NCBI GenBank assembly: GCA_027078745.1 | Contig: JALWWO010000017.1 | Span: 50,825 to 114,824 of the forward strand | Direction of reading: 5' to 3' | Length of the DNA: 64,000 nucleotides | DNA from: Chromatiaceae bacterium | GTDB lineage: Bacteria > Pseudomonadota > Gammaproteobacteria > Chromatiales > Chromatiaceae | Notes under the pieces: generated by a model | Databases searched by the model: none | What the model was told of the DNA's origin: nothing | The model's input: only the letters and a program-made list of their open reading frames with translations | Shown: one piece after another, positions 36,128-46,106 of the stretch | Layout of the letters: each line of letters opens with the position of its first letter | Numbering within the stretch: position 1 is the first letter of the stretch | Program-made: the position numbers and the translations under genes

Positions 36128-36600
36128 GAACGTGCGGCTTGCCGTGCTTTCCGCCGTTCCCGAAAGAATTGGCGCAGCAGTTCGCCGCAGGCCTCCGCCA
36201 GCAACCCGCCGGTGCAGTCCAAGCGATGGTTGAAGCGCTGATCCGAGGGCAAGAGATCGAACACCGAGCCGCAGGCCCCGCCCTTGGGATCGGAAGCGCC
36301 GAACACCACCCGTTCCACCCGCGCATGGACCAGGGCGCTGGCGCACATGGGGCAGGGTTCCAAGGTCACATACAGGACGGTGCCCGGCATCCGGTAGTTG
36401 CGGAGCCGCTGCCCGGCGTGGCGCAGGGCCTGGATCTCCGCATGGGCGGAGGGATCGCGCGTGGAGATGGGACAATTCCACCCTCGGCCCACCAACCGAT
36501 CTTCCCGCACGAGCACCGCGCCCACGGGCACTTCTCCCAGAGACTCTGCTTTTCTCGCCAAGGCGAGGGCATAGCGCATCCAGTGCAATGCTCTTTCCAA
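36124..36600 (-). CDS. tadA: tRNA-specific adenosine deaminase
   Basis: Deaminates A34 to inosine in tRNA-Arg(ACG). The 158-residue protein has the zinc-site HAE at 53-55 and PCPMC at 82-86 of the cytidine-deaminase superfamily, and the TadA-type segments [10 protein letters not shown] and NHRLDCTGG. It is an essential enzyme in most bacteria. It faces ubiD, sharing four bases at the 3-prime ends. Confidence 0.95.
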   Translation of the reverse strand: MERALHWMRYALALARKAESLGEVPVGAVLVREDRLVGRGWNCPISTRDPSAHAEIQALRHAGQRLRNYRMPGTVLYVTLEPCPMCASALVHARVERVVFGASDPKGGACGSVFDLLPSDQRFNHRLDCTGGLLAEACGELLRQFFRERRKARQAARS

Positions 36601-36699
36601 TGGGATTCTCCCCTAAAAACCTCTGATCTCAGGTCGGTGGATTCAGCCCCGTCCCCTTGATACACTGAGCAAATTTCTTAGCAGCCTCTGGAGATCGGC

Positions 36700-37368
36700 A
36701 TGGCCATCGCTTACGAACAAGCCAGATACAACATGGTGCAGCAGCAGATCCGACCCTGGCAGGTGACGGAAGAACGGGTGCTGGCGGTGTTGTCTGAGAT
36801 CCCCCGAGAACGTTTCGTGCCCGAAGCCTACCGCCCTTTAGCCTATGCAGATCTCCGCATCCCCCTGGGGCCGGATGCCTATATGCTGGAACCCCGACTC
36901 ATCGCCCATCTTTTGCAAGCCCTCAGCCTAACCCCTCGGGATCGGGTGCTGGAGATCGGCACGGGCAGCGGCTATGGGACTGCCTGCTTGGCCCGCCTCA
37001 GCGCTCGGGTCGTCAGCCTGGAAATCGACGCCCAGCGAGCAGAACAGGCCCGATCCAACCTCGCCGAGGAACCCAAGCATCGCTGGGAGGTGCGCGCGGA
37101 AGACGGGCTGGCCGGCCCCGTGCGGGGACAGCCCTTCGATGCCATCGCCTTGACCGGTTCCTTGCCCGATGAACGCCTGCTGCCCCCCCTGCAAGAACAG
37201 CTCGTCCCTGGCGGGCGGCTCTTCGCTGTGCTCGGCAAGGGGCCTGCGATGGAAGCCGTTCGCATCCTGCGCACGGAGTCCGGCACTTTCCAGCGTCGAA
37301 CCCTCTTCGAAACCGAGGTCGCGCCCCTACAGGTCGATCTACCTGTGGAAGTAGCCTTCGCCTTTTAG
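36700..37368 (+). CDS. Pcm-like (protein-L-isoaspartate methyltransferase family) protein
   Basis: The 222-residue product has the SAM-binding core of the family: DRVLEIGTGSGYGTACLA (about 88-105), a VSLEID strand and a D-A-I-A motif. The substrate-recognition segment SISQPYMVA of true Pcm enzymes is replaced here by PLGPDAYMLEPR, so repair of isoaspartyl residues is not assured; this variant is often seen beside tolC in other proteobacteria. GGAG precedes the ATG. It is followed three bases later by the histidine kinase gene. Confidence 0.85.
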   Translation: MAIAYEQARYNMVQQQIRPWQVTEERVLAVLSEIPRERFVPEAYRPLAYADLRIPLGPDAYMLEPRLIAHLLQALSLTPRDRVLEIGTGSGYGTACLARLSARVVSLEIDAQRAEQARSNLAEEPKHRWEVRAEDGLAGPVRGQPFDAIALTGSLPDERLLPPLQEQLVPGGRLFAVLGKGPAMEAVRILRTESGTFQRRTLFETEVAPLQVDLPVEVAFAF

Positions 37369-37371
37369 CCC

Positions 37372-38997
37372 ATGGGGGGCTTCGCATTGCCCCGATTTTG
37401 GGATGCCATGGGACTGAGGCAACAAGTCTGGCTCCTGCGGGTTGTGCTCCTCGCCCTCGCCTATTTTGCCTTTGGCAAGCTGGTCTTTTCCGTTTCTGAT
37501 CGTTCGCTGAACCATCAGATCGTTACCCTCGTCATTTTCATCCCAGAGGGCATTGCTCTCGCCGCCGTGCTGATCTGGGGGCGATCGCTTTGGCCTGGGA
37601 TCTTCTTGGGGCAATTCCTGTTAGCCCTGCCTCTTCCGGTGCCGGCTGCCCTGGGCATCGCCCTGGTCAACAGTCTGGAAGCCTATTTGGGGGCAACCCT
37701 CTTCCAATATTTCCGGCTAGATCACCGCCTCACCCGATTGCGCGATCTATTCGGGCTGATGGGGTTGATCGTCTTTGTGCTGCAACCCCTGAGCGCTCTG
37801 TTGGGCAATGGGGTACTGTGGCTTTCTTCGGTCATCGCAACGGAGGCGTATTGGAAGAGCAGCGCGATCTGGTGGTTCGGCAATTTGGTGGCGCAGATCC
37901 TCATCACGCCGACCCTCTTGTTGCTGCACAGCCAGTTTCAAAGGATCCAATGGCCGATTGCCGTGCTGGTGCTGGCGCTGTTCGGATTGCTGAACTATCT
38001 GTTGTTCTGCATCTTCCGTGTTGAAAACATGTCCATCTTGCTCAGCATCATGATTCCGTTGGTAACCCTGACCTCCATCTATCAAGGGCTCGCCTGCGCC
38101 ATGCTGGCAACGATACTCGTCGTATTCACCGCCCTCTATTCCACTGATCACGGCGTAGGGGCCTTCTCCGGAGAAGATCTGAAGGAGAATTTCATCAATC
38201 TCAATTTTTATATCCTCTCCCAAACCCTGTTGAACTTATTCATTGGGATTCTGTTCCAGGAGAAGCAGCGCAGCGAGCAACGATTGCGGGAGACCAATCA
38301 ACGGCTGCAAGAGGCCCTGCAACTGCGGGAACAAGTGGAGCGCATCGGTCGGCATGATCTGAAAAATCCTCTCAATGCGATCCTGAACATTCCCTTGCTG
38401 ATCCAGGATCGGGAACCCTGGCTCACCCCAGAGACCAAGGAACTGCTGAATCATTGCCAGCAGAGCGCGCACAAGATGTTGGAGATGATCAACCGTTCCC
38501 TGGATCTCTATAAGATCGAGATGGGCACCTACCCATTGAAACCCGTTCAGTTCGATCTCGTTCCCCTATTACACCAGGTCGCCCGGGATTGTGCTCTCTC
38601 CTATGAAGAGAAGCGTCATCAATCCCCCGCAGCAGTCGATTTTCAGGGCGTGCAGTCCGCGCTGATCCTGGGGGAGGAACTGCTCTGCCATTCCCTGTTC
38701 TCCAATCTCCTCATGAACGCTTTGGAAGCTTCCCCGCCCGGAAAACGCATCTCGATTCAGATCGAGCAGGATCCCAACGCGGGCATCTGTTCGGTGCAAA
38801 TCACTAACTGGGGCGAAGTGCCCCCACCCATCCGAGCTCGTTTCTTCGAAAAACTGGTGACCCACGGCAAACAGCGGGGCACGGGATTAGGCACCTATTC
38901 CGCCCGCCTCTGCGCAGAGGTGCAGGGAGGTTCTGTGGCACTGGACACCAGCCAGCCGGGCAAGACCTCCGTGTGGGTCCACTTGCCCCTTGCCTAA
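37372..38997 (+). CDS. MASE1-domain sensor histidine kinase (orphan)
   Basis: The N-terminal 290 residues contain about eight to nine membrane segments of the MASE1 type, with the ALVNSLEAYLGA and FGNLVAQILITPTLL signatures. A coiled linker leads to the dimerisation helix with the phosphorylated histidine in GRHDLKNPLNAIL (H328) and an ATPase domain with N box LLMNALEA and G box GTGLGTYSA. No response regulator is encoded next to it. The first ATG has no ribosome-binding site; an ATG 12 codons downstream, after GGGA, may be the real start. The ligand is unknown. Confidence 0.9.
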   Translation: MGGFALPRFWDAMGLRQQVWLLRVVLLALAYFAFGKLVFSVSDRSLNHQIVTLVIFIPEGIALAAVLIWGRSLWPGIFLGQFLLALPLPVPAALGIALVNSLEAYLGATLFQYFRLDHRLTRLRDLFGLMGLIVFVLQPLSALLGNGVLWLSSVIATEAYWKSSAIWWFGNLVAQILITPTLLLLHSQFQRIQWPIAVLVLALFGLLNYLLFCIFRVENMSILLSIMIPLVTLTSIYQGLACAMLATILVVFTALYSTDHGVGAFSGEDLKENFINLNFYILSQTLLNLFIGILFQEKQRSEQRLRETNQRLQEALQLREQVERIGRHDLKNPLNAILNIPLLIQDREPWLTPETKELLNHCQQSAHKMLEMINRSLDLYKIEMGTYPLKPVQFDLVPLLHQVARDCALSYEEKRHQSPAAVDFQGVQSALILGEELLCHSLFSNLLMNALEASPPGKRISIQIEQDPNAGICSVQITNWGEVPPPIRARFFEKLVTHGKQRGTGLGTYSARLCAEVQGGSVALDTSQPGKTSVWVHLPLA

Positions 38998-39012
38998 GAT
39001 CGGGAATCTTTC

Positions 39013-40026
39013 ATGCGTGTCTTGATCACCGGAAGCGCCGGTTTCATCGGCTCCGCCCTCTCCCAACGGCTCCTAGCCCGCGGAGATCAGGTCATCGGTC
39101 TGGATAATCTCAACGAGTACTACGATGTCTCCCTCAAAAAGGCCCGATTGGCGCGAAATCTGGCCTATGCAGGCTATCGAGAACTGCGCATCGATCTACG
39201 GGATCGCGCCGCAGTGGCGGAAGCCTTCGCGCGCTATCGGCCGCAACGGGTGGTCCATCTGGCCGCCCAAGCTGGGGTGCGCTATTCTCTCGAAAATCCT
39301 CTGGCCTATGTGGATACGAATTTGACCGGCTTCGCCCACATTCTAGAGGGCTGCCGCCACCAGAAGGTGGAACATCTGGTCTATGCCTCCAGCAGTTCGG
39401 TCTACGGGGCCAACCGGCGCATGCCCTTCTCCGTCCATCAAAATGTGGATCATCCCCTGAGCCTCTATGCGGCCACCAAAAAAGCCAATGAGCTCATGGC
39501 GCACACCTATAGCCATCTCCACGGCTTGCCCACCACCGGACTGCGGTTCTTCACCGTCTACGGGCCTTGGGGGCGTCCCGACATGGCCCTCTTCAAATTC
39601 ACCCGTGCCATCCTCGCCGGAGAGCCAATCCAGGTCTTCAACTACGGGCACCATCGGCGGGATTTCACCTATATCGATGACATCGTGGAAGGCGTGATCC
39701 GGGTGCTGGATCGAATCCCCGAACCCAATCCCCATTGGAGCGGGGAAGCACCGGATGCCGCCACCAGCCAAGCCCCCTATCGGCTCTACAACATCGGCAA
39801 TCATCAGCCGGTGGAACTCCTGCGCTACATCGAGATTCTGGAGGACTGCCTGGGACGGAAGGCGGAAAAGGTGCTGCTACCCTTGCAGCCTGGCGACGTG
39901 CCAGACACCTATGCGGATGTGGAAGATCTGGTGCGGGATCTGGGCTATCAGCCGCGCACTTCCGTGGAAACCGGCGTGGCGCGCTTTGTGGACTGGTATC
40001 GGGACTACTATTCCGTCGGCACATAG
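39013..40026 (+). CDS. NAD-dependent epimerase, probably UDP-glucuronate 4-epimerase
   Basis: A 337-residue short-chain-dehydrogenase-type epimerase with the NAD-binding GSAGFIG near residue 7, the catalytic serine region YASSSSVYG and YAATKKANE (YxxxK). [15 protein letters not shown] after the first strand pair and [25 protein letters not shown] are characteristic of UDP-glucuronate 4-epimerases such as CapI/LpsL. It makes UDP-galacturonate for cell-surface polysaccharide. The 3-prime end overlaps the convergent glycosyltransferase gene by 19 bases, and no polysaccharide cluster surrounds it. Confidence 0.88.
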   Translation: MRVLITGSAGFIGSALSQRLLARGDQVIGLDNLNEYYDVSLKKARLARNLAYAGYRELRIDLRDRAAVAEAFARYRPQRVVHLAAQAGVRYSLENPLAYVDTNLTGFAHILEGCRHQKVEHLVYASSSSVYGANRRMPFSVHQNVDHPLSLYAATKKANELMAHTYSHLHGLPTTGLRFFTVYGPWGRPDMALFKFTRAILAGEPIQVFNYGHHRRDFTYIDDIVEGVIRVLDRIPEPNPHWSGEAPDAATSQAPYRLYNIGNHQPVELLRYIEILEDCLGRKAEKVLLPLQPGDVPDTYADVEDLVRDLGYQPRTSVETGVARFVDWYRDYYSVGT

Positions 40027-41495
40027 CGGATGATCCGCCAGCGGTGCAGGGGCTGATCGCACAGGGTGTGAGGAGACAATGGCTTGCCCGGGCAATCCAG
40101 GAGATCCCGTACATTGCGGCTGGTATAACCGGCAAGCACAGGGGTCAGGGGCTGGGAGAGGAGGAGCCAGAAGCCCCCAGCCCGCTGGATCTCCTCGGGA
40201 GTGATGGGCAGAGAGAGGGTGCCCCGAAGGTATTCCGAAGGACGGGTCCAGCGGGGCCACTGATTGATGCGAAGAGCCGGCTGATAGAAGCGCAACTGGG
40301 CGATGGTCTGATAGCGGTCGGAAAAGATCGGGCCGGAAAGCTGGGCGGCTTCTCGGGCGAGCTCAGCAAAGCCGTGGGTTTCCCGCAGGATACGATTCTG
40401 ACTGTCCGGCAAGGGCAGCCGAGCCGTTACCCCCTGATAGAGCAGCAGCGCAGCGACCAAGAGATTGACCGCCGCCCCGCCGAGCACCCAGCGCCAATGT
40501 GTTCGGAGCACTAAAGCCAGCAAGGGGGCGGCGCTCAGCAGATAGGGAGCGGGCCAGTTGGCTTCCACAGCGCTGAAAAAGGAGACCAGCCCGAAGAAGC
40601 CTAGGGGAAACAGGCTGCCTGCGATCAGGAGTGCCCGAGCGGCTGGATCCAAGATCTGCATCCCCCTCGGCAGTCTGGGCAGAAACCGGAGTGCAATCAA
40701 GCCGATCCCTCCCCAGAGCCCCAGTTGCATCCCCAAATAACCCATCAGAGAAGAGAAGTCTTGGATCAGGTCTCTAGGTGCTTGGGTGGCAGGCGTGCGG
40801 AAAGCATCGCCCAAGGTGGTGGAAAAACCGTGGCCCAGTTGAAAGCGGATGCTGATCCAATCGTGCTGGGCGTTCCAGATTAGGTTGGGTAGGAAGACCA
40901 GCACTGCCAGAAGAAAACCCAGATAGGGCCAAGGGGTTCTGAGGGCCTTTCGATCTACCCAGAGCAGCGCCCAGAGAAAGACCGGCCCGATCAAGACCAT
41001 GGTGTATTTGCTCAGCAGGCCCAATCCCGTGAACAACCCGGCGCTCAGCCAGTGCCTCCGAGCGCCGCGCAGGGCCTTCAGTGCCTCGTGCAGGGCCAGC
41101 ACCCAGCAGAGGGCCAAGGGGGTGTCCGGCGTGGCGAGCACCCCCACCGTCAGCCCGGGGAAACTGGTGCTTGCCAGCAGCAGGGCGAGAAAAAGGGTTT
41201 TGCCTCGGAGACCGCAGGCCCGATAAAAGCGCAGGGCCGCCCAGAGCAGCCCCAGGGCAGCCAGCACATTGCCCAAACGGGCGGCCAGGGGAGTGCTCGG
41301 GAACCATTGCACCCCCAGGCCTAACAGGGCGACCCCGGGGGGATGGTCGAAATAGCCCCAGTGCAGATGGCGCGCCCAGTCGAAATAATAGGCCTCATCC
41401 TGGAGAACCGGCAGCAGGAAACTGGCGCTCAGATACCAGAGAGCCAACCCGGCCAAGAGCAAATTCAGCCGCCCGCCGGGCATTGCCTTATCCAT
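40008..41495 (-). CDS. GT39/PMT_2-family membrane glycosyltransferase (ArnT-like)
   Basis: The product has about eleven membrane segments and the acidic first periplasmic motif [13 protein letters not shown], as in family 39 and ArnT-like enzymes that use lipid-linked sugar donors. NTP-sugar enzymes are not expected to look like this. Sugar and acceptor cannot be predicted. The ATG giving [10 protein letters not shown] is chosen because it begins just before the first membrane helix; a longer version begins 13 codons upstream. The gene occupies the position that pth often takes downstream of rplY. Confidence 0.85.
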   Translation of the reverse strand: MDKAMPGGRLNLLLAGLALWYLSASFLLPVLQDEAYYFDWARHLHWGYFDHPPGVALLGLGVQWFPSTPLAARLGNVLAALGLLWAALRFYRACGLRGKTLFLALLLASTSFPGLTVGVLATPDTPLALCWVLALHEALKALRGARRHWLSAGLFTGLGLLSKYTMVLIGPVFLWALLWVDRKALRTPWPYLGFLLAVLVFLPNLIWNAQHDWISIRFQLGHGFSTTLGDAFRTPATQAPRDLIQDFSSLMGYLGMQLGLWGGIGLIALRFLPRLPRGMQILDPAARALLIAGSLFPLGFFGLVSFFSAVEANWPAPYLLSAAPLLALVLRTHWRWVLGGAAVNLLVAALLLYQGVTARLPLPDSQNRILRETHGFAELAREAAQLSGPIFSDRYQTIAQLRFYQPALRINQWPRWTRPSEYLRGTLSLPITPEEIQRAGGFWLLLSQPLTPVLAGYTSRNVRDLLDCPGKPLSPHTLCDQPLHRWRIIRYVPTE

Positions 41496-41539
41496 TTTGC
41501 CATCCCGAATAGCCCTGCTTTGAACCCTATGCAAGGTTC

Positions 41540-41553
41540 CTCAGGGCCCTGAG
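41540..41553. other. 14-bp perfect palindrome upstream of the glycosyltransferase gene
   Basis: CTCAGGGCCCTGAG is a perfect palindrome in the 132-base gap between rplY and the GT39 gene. It could be an operator or chance; nothing else recognisable lies in this gap. Confidence 0.25.
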
Positions 41554-41627
41554 ACTGAATGGCAGCTGTTGCTTTTCTTCAAGCCTCCGCGATCTTTGCA
41601 ATTTCCCGGCTCTGACCAGAACGGCGT

Positions 41628-42236
41628 TTAGCGGGATTCCTCCGACTCCTGCCCCGCTGCCGCACTGGCTTGCGTGCCCTGGATGCTGACCACAGGCAGA
41701 TCGGGATCCGGTTTGTGCGCGAGTTCCACGCCCTCGGGCAGGGGTAATTCTGAAAGGTGCAGGCTGTCCCCCACCTTCATGTCCGCCATGTCGATTTCGA
41801 TGAATTCCGGCAGGTTGCTGGGAAGACAGCTCACTTCGATTTCTGTGAGATGATGGGAGACCAGGCCACCGGCTTTTACGCCTTTGGATTTGTGCTCGTT
41901 AATGAAGTGCAAGGGCACAGTCATGCGGAGCTTTTCGCTCTCCACAACCCGTTGAAAGTCCACGTGTAGTACAAAGGGTTTAGCGGGATGCCGCTGAAGA
42001 TCCTTAAGCACCACCTTGGAAACCCGCTCGCCGATCTGCAGGTTGAGAACCTGAGAATAAAAGGCTTCGTGTTCCAGGTGTTGGAGCAAAATGTTGTGGT
42101 GCAGGCTGATCATTTCCGGTTCCTGATGGCCACCGTAGACGATCGCAGGGATTCTGCCCTGCCGGCGCAGGCGGCGGCTCGCACCCTTCCCCGCGTCGGT
42201 TCGAGGTTCTGCGAGGACAGTAAAAGTCTCGCTCAT
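41628..42236 (-). CDS. rplY: 50S ribosomal protein L25/general stress protein Ctc
   Basis: Binds 5S rRNA in the large subunit. At 202 residues it is the long, two-domain (TL5/Ctc) form: an L25 RNA-binding domain (residues 1-95, with GKGASRRLRRQGRIPAIVYGG) and a C-terminal beta domain. The second of two tandem ATGs follows GGGAG at better spacing and is chosen. It lies 74 bases after prs and completes the usual ispE-tRNA-prs-rplY series. Confidence 0.95.
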   Translation of the reverse strand: MSETFTVLAEPRTDAGKGASRRLRRQGRIPAIVYGGHQEPEMISLHHNILLQHLEHEAFYSQVLNLQIGERVSKVVLKDLQRHPAKPFVLHVDFQRVVESEKLRMTVPLHFINEHKSKGVKAGGLVSHHLTEIEVSCLPSNLPEFIEIDMADMKVGDSLHLSELPLPEGVELAHKPDPDLPVVSIQGTQASAAAGQESEESR

Positions 42237-42309
42237 CATACTTCTCCCAATGAGTGATCGAAAAAAGTGCAGGGGAGCCGCGACCAGATCCCCCACAGTT
42301 CAATACGGA

Positions 42310-43245
42310 TTAATCTACGAAGAGGGAACTCACGGATTCTTCATTAGAAATCCGGCGCATGGTCTCGGCGAGCAATTCCCCGATGCTCAGCTGGCGAATG
42401 CGATCACAGGCCGCCGCTTCTGCATGCAAGGGGATGGTGTTGGTCACTACCAGAGCATCCAATTGGGACTGCTGGATGTTCTGAATCGCCGGGCCTGAGA
42501 GCACAGGATGGGTACAATAGGCCACGACCTGGGCGGCGCCATGGGCTTTGAGGGCTGCGGCTGCCTGGCAGAGGGTGCCCGCCGTATCCACCAGATCATC
42601 CACGATGATGCAGGAACGACCCACTACTTCCCCGATGATATGCATGACCTTGGCTTCATTGGGTCGGGGCCGACGCTTGTCGATGATGGCCAAGTCTGCA
42701 TCCAGACGTTTGGCCAGGGCGCGGGCCCGCACGACGCCCCCCACATCGGGCGAGACCACCAGCAGATTGGGATATTTCTGTTGCCACAGGTCGCTGAGCA
42801 GGATGGGGGAAGCGTAGACATTATCCACGGGAATATCAAAGAACCCCTGGATCTGATCCGCATGTAGATCCACGGTGAGCACTCGATGGGCCCCGGCCTC
42901 CGCAATCATTTTGGCGACTAAGCGGGCGGTGATGGGCACCCGCGCAGAACGGGGTCGCCGATCCTGGCGCGCATAGCCGAAGTAGGGGATCACCGCAGTG
43001 ATGCGCTTGGCCGAAGCCCAGCGGAGGGCATCGAGCATTACCAAGAGTTCCATGAGGTGATCGTTGGTGGGGGCGGCGGTGGGCTGTACTACGAAGACAT
43101 CGCGGCCCCGGACATTCTCTCGGATCTCCGCTAGGATCTCCCCATCGCTGAACCGCCCGACCTTTGCTTTCCCCAAGGGAATGCCCAGATGGGTGGCGAT
43201 CTCTGCGGAGAGTGCGGGATTCGCATTTCCCGAGAAGACCATCAT
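42310..43245 (-). CDS. prs: Ribose-phosphate pyrophosphokinase
   Basis: Makes PRPP from ribose 5-phosphate and ATP for nucleotide, NAD, histidine and tryptophan synthesis. The 311-residue protein has the conserved [10 protein letters not shown] start, [36 protein letters not shown], the flexible-loop KRRPRP and the PRPP-binding [11 protein letters not shown]. The ATG giving MMVFSGNAN is chosen by comparison with family N-termini; a start 10 codons upstream (MAEMRR) is possible and neither has a good ribosome-binding site. The tRNA-Gln terminator lies just upstream, so prs needs its own promoter or read-through. Confidence 0.94.
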   Translation of the reverse strand: MMVFSGNANPALSAEIATHLGIPLGKAKVGRFSDGEILAEIRENVRGRDVFVVQPTAAPTNDHLMELLVMLDALRWASAKRITAVIPYFGYARQDRRPRSARVPITARLVAKMIAEAGAHRVLTVDLHADQIQGFFDIPVDNVYASPILLSDLWQQKYPNLLVVSPDVGGVVRARALAKRLDADLAIIDKRRPRPNEAKVMHIIGEVVGRSCIIVDDLVDTAGTLCQAAAALKAHGAAQVVAYCTHPVLSGPAIQNIQQSQLDALVVTNTIPLHAEAAACDRIRQLSIGELLAETMRRISNEESVSSLFVD

Positions 43246-43295
43246 GCTGTCGTTTACGCGCCTCATCTCAGCCATTCGAAACCGCAATCTTAACG

Positions 43296-43326
43296 CAAAA
43301 CGGCGTGGCAAATGCTGCCACGCCGT
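43296..43326 (-). terminator. Rho-independent terminator after tRNA-Gln
   Basis: A perfect 11-bp stem (ACGGCGTGGCA with TGCCACGCCGT, five-base loop) is followed on the minus strand by TTTT. It is 13 bases past the encoded CCA end of tRNA-Gln and upstream of prs. Confidence 0.85.
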
Positions 43327-43338
43327 CCTCCACGCGTT

Positions 43339-43413
43339 TGGCTGGGGTGCCAGGATTCGAACCTGGGAATGCTGGGATCAAAACCCAGTGCCTTACCACT
43401 TGGCGACACCCCA
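43339..43413 (-). tRNA. tRNA-Gln (anticodon TTG)
   Basis: The minus strand folds as a full cloverleaf: acceptor arms TGGGGTG and CACCCCA, D arm with AAGTGGTAAGGC, anticodon stem CTGGG/CCCAG with loop TTTTGAT (anticodon TTG), and a T arm CCAGG-TTCGAAT-CCTGG. The discriminator G and CCA are encoded. Its place between ispE and prs is typical of gammaproteobacteria. Confidence 0.97.
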
Positions 43414-43418
43414 AAAAT

Positions 43419-44258
43419 CTATGATTTCCCCCACAGGGGAGAGCGATTCATGCCTCGAGCGATGAAGGCTTGAATACCATCGGGTACTTGTGCGCACACG
43501 CGCCGCGCTTGGGCGCGGTTAGGAAAAGCTGCGAACACGCAAGCCCCTGTACCGGTAAGGCGTGCTTGTCCATATTGCGCGAGCCAATCCAGCGCTTCGG
43601 CCACCTGGGGATAACGACGCCTGACCACCGCGAGGCAATCGTTGCGTACCTCACCGGAAATGAATCGTTTTATTGTGATTTCCGGCGAATTGCGTGTCAA
43701 GTGGGGATCGGCGAACACAGCGGCAGTGGAGACCTGACAGGCGGGGATCAGCACCAGATACCAGGGTTCGGGCAGCGCGGGCATCGGTGTTAGTTTCTCC
43801 CCGATGCCCTCTGCCCAAGCTGCATGACCGTGTATAAACACGGGCACATCGGCACCCAGAGATAAACCGATCTCCGCCAGTTGGTCCAGGGATAAACCCG
43901 TCTGCCAGAGCTGATTCAGGGCCACGAGCACAGTGGCCGCATCGGAACTACCGCCCCCGAGGCCGGCCCCCAGAGGCAAGCGCTTGTGGATCCCGATTTC
44001 CACACCCCATCCCGTCCCGCTGTAAGCTTGCAATCGTTTCGCCGCGCGCAGGATGAGATCCGATTCCGCCGGTATCCCTGGGATAGGATTGACGCGCCGA
44101 ACCTGGCCATCTTGCCGCAGCCGAAATCGCAGTTCGTCGCCATAATCGAGGAATTGAAAGACAGTTTGCAGGCGGTGATAACCATCGGAGCGACGACCCA
44201 GAACCCGCAACATCAGGTTGAGCTTCGCCGGTGCGGGCCAAAGGGTTTCCCAGGTCAC
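43419..44258 (-). CDS. ispE: 4-Diphosphocytidyl-2-C-methyl-D-erythritol kinase
   Basis: GHMP-family kinase of the MEP isoprenoid pathway. The 279-residue product has the PAPAKLNLMLRV start, the ATP-binding PLGAGLGGGSSDAA near residue 95, and the third motif RLTGTGACVFAAF. The start is a GTG that overlaps the stop of the upstream TPR gene (GTGA), so coupling is likely. Its second MEP-pathway companion in this window is ispG, 22 kb away. Confidence 0.95.
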   Translation of the reverse strand: MTWETLWPAPAKLNLMLRVLGRRSDGYHRLQTVFQFLDYGDELRFRLRQDGQVRRVNPIPGIPAESDLILRAAKRLQAYSGTGWGVEIGIHKRLPLGAGLGGGSSDAATVLVALNQLWQTGLSLDQLAEIGLSLGADVPVFIHGHAAWAEGIGEKLTPMPALPEPWYLVLIPACQVSTAAVFADPHLTRNSPEITIKRFISGEVRNDCLAVVRRRYPQVAEALDWLAQYGQARLTGTGACVFAAFPNRAQARRVCAQVPDGIQAFIARGMNRSPLWGKS

Positions 44259-45955
44259 GGGGTTTCCTGTTCCTTGCGGTCCGCATAGCGCTGGATCACT
44301 CGCAGCAGATAGGGATGATCCGGCGCTTCTTGTCGGGCTTTCTCCCAGACCTGCCAGGCAGCTTCCCGTTCCCCCAGCGCCCAGAGCACTTCCCCCAGAT
44401 GAGCCGCGATCTCCCCATCCTGCAGGCCATCGAGCGCCCGTTCCAGATACTCCTTGGCCACCTCTAGATGGCCCAACCGGTACTGTACCCAGCCCATGCT
44501 GTCGAGAATGGCCGGATCATTGGGTTGCAAAGCTAGGGCCTTTTCGATCAGCTGCAACGCCTCTTCATAGCGGTCGGTCTGGTCGGCCAGGGTGTAACCC
44601 AGGGCATTGAGGGCTTCCGCATTGTTCGGCTCGATCTTGAGCAGGGCGCGCAGATCCCGTTCGAGTATGTCCAAGCGACCCATGGACACCCCGTGCAACG
44701 CTCTCGCATAGAGGAGTTTGGGATGATTGGGATAGGCTTTCAGTGCCTCATCGTAGACTTGCAACGCTTCCCGATCTTGTCCCTGATCCGCGAGGAGCTC
44801 CGCTTCAACGAGGTACAGGGAGACGGCTTGCCTGCGCCATCGATCTCGGGCGCGGTGCAAGATCTCCCGCGCCTGATTCAAATGCCCACGCTTGGCCTCC
44901 AACAGGGCAATGCGAATGCGGGCATCCAACGCTTGCTTGTTCCGAACCCTGTGGTACCAACGGATAGCCGAATCCAAATTTCCGCTGGCTTCCTCAGCGC
45001 GTCCCAGATAATAAGCAGCCTCATCTTGACGCTGGCCGCGCTCATAGAGCTGGGTCAAATATCTCCGAGCGGCAGTCCAGTCTTCCAACTGCAGGGAGAG
45101 GACACCCAGGGCGAACAAAAGGCCCCCGTCCTCCGGATGTTCCTCTGCGAGTTGGGTGAAGATCTCTCGCGCTTCGGCGAATTTTTCCTCATCCACCAAC
45201 AGTTGCGCATAAAACTTCCGCAACGCGGAATCTTTTGGATCTTCCGCAATGAACTGCTCCAAAGTCTGTCGGGCTTCCTGCGTCCGGTGCATGCTGCGCA
45301 AGGTCTCGACGAGGAAGAGGCGGGGCTCCTGCCATTTCGGACGCAATTGGACCGCGCGGCGCGCCGCTGCCACCGCTTTTTGCAAGTTTCCTGCCTGATT
45401 CTCTGCCAGGGCTAGGGCAAACCAGAGATCCCCGCTCTCCGGTTCTTCCTCTACCAGGGCCCGCAACAACTGCAGGCGCCTTTCCACCGGATGCAGCGTG
45501 GCCACCAATCGGGCGATCTCCAGAAAACGACCCGGTTCTTTTTCCGAGGCCAAGCGGATGAGCTGGCGCAAATGCGTCTGCACGCAGGCTATTTTCCCCT
45601 GTTGCAAGCAGACGTAGGCTGCTAGCTGATGGGCTTTGAGGGATTGAGGGGCGATGCGCAACCAGGTTTCCATCGCCTGCTGCATTTCGGCAGCATTCCC
45701 CCGTTTCAGGGCGATTCGCATCGCCTGTTCTGCCAAGACGGGATCACCGGCGGTTTGGGCTGCCCGCAGCAGATGGGAATAGGCCAGGTCCAGCTCTTGC
45801 CGTTGGGCGGCGATCTCACCTACCAGCACCGCATAGAGCAGCTCTGGACGGATTCCCGTTTCCTGGGCACCCTGTGCTTCGCGAGGTTCTGGCGATTCAT
45901 CGGCCTGTAAGGGAGCGAGAAAGAAGACGAGCAAGAAGAACGGATAAAAGGGCAT
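44255..45955 (-). CDS. Exported TPR-repeat protein
   Basis: A 566-residue protein with a signal peptide (MPFYPFFLLVFFLAPLQA) and more than ten tetratricopeptide repeats, for example NAEALNALGYTLADQ and DPAILDSMGWVQYRLGHLEVAKEYLERAL. Repeat proteins of this kind sit between hemA and lolB-ispE in other gammaproteobacteria, and probably act in envelope biogenesis, which is inferred. Here it overlaps ispE directly and lolB is missing. GGAAG stands before the ATG; the 33-codon longer frame has no signal peptide at its start. Confidence 0.9.
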   Translation of the reverse strand: MPFYPFFLLVFFLAPLQADESPEPREAQGAQETGIRPELLYAVLVGEIAAQRQELDLAYSHLLRAAQTAGDPVLAEQAMRIALKRGNAAEMQQAMETWLRIAPQSLKAHQLAAYVCLQQGKIACVQTHLRQLIRLASEKEPGRFLEIARLVATLHPVERRLQLLRALVEEEPESGDLWFALALAENQAGNLQKAVAAARRAVQLRPKWQEPRLFLVETLRSMHRTQEARQTLEQFIAEDPKDSALRKFYAQLLVDEEKFAEAREIFTQLAEEHPEDGGLLFALGVLSLQLEDWTAARRYLTQLYERGQRQDEAAYYLGRAEEASGNLDSAIRWYHRVRNKQALDARIRIALLEAKRGHLNQAREILHRARDRWRRQAVSLYLVEAELLADQGQDREALQVYDEALKAYPNHPKLLYARALHGVSMGRLDILERDLRALLKIEPNNAEALNALGYTLADQTDRYEEALQLIEKALALQPNDPAILDSMGWVQYRLGHLEVAKEYLERALDGLQDGEIAAHLGEVLWALGEREAAWQVWEKARQEAPDHPYLLRVIQRYADRKEQETP

Positions 45956-46106
45956 GAGTACTTCCGCTAAGATTAGTTGAACACTCGTTCTGCGGCGGGA
46001 AAAAAAAGGATTCCATGCCGGCTCGCAGGAAGAACTGGGGGTTTTCGCAGGCACGCGACACTATGATACCCTGTGCACGCGCACAACGGGGCTTTTTTGC
46101 AGATCG

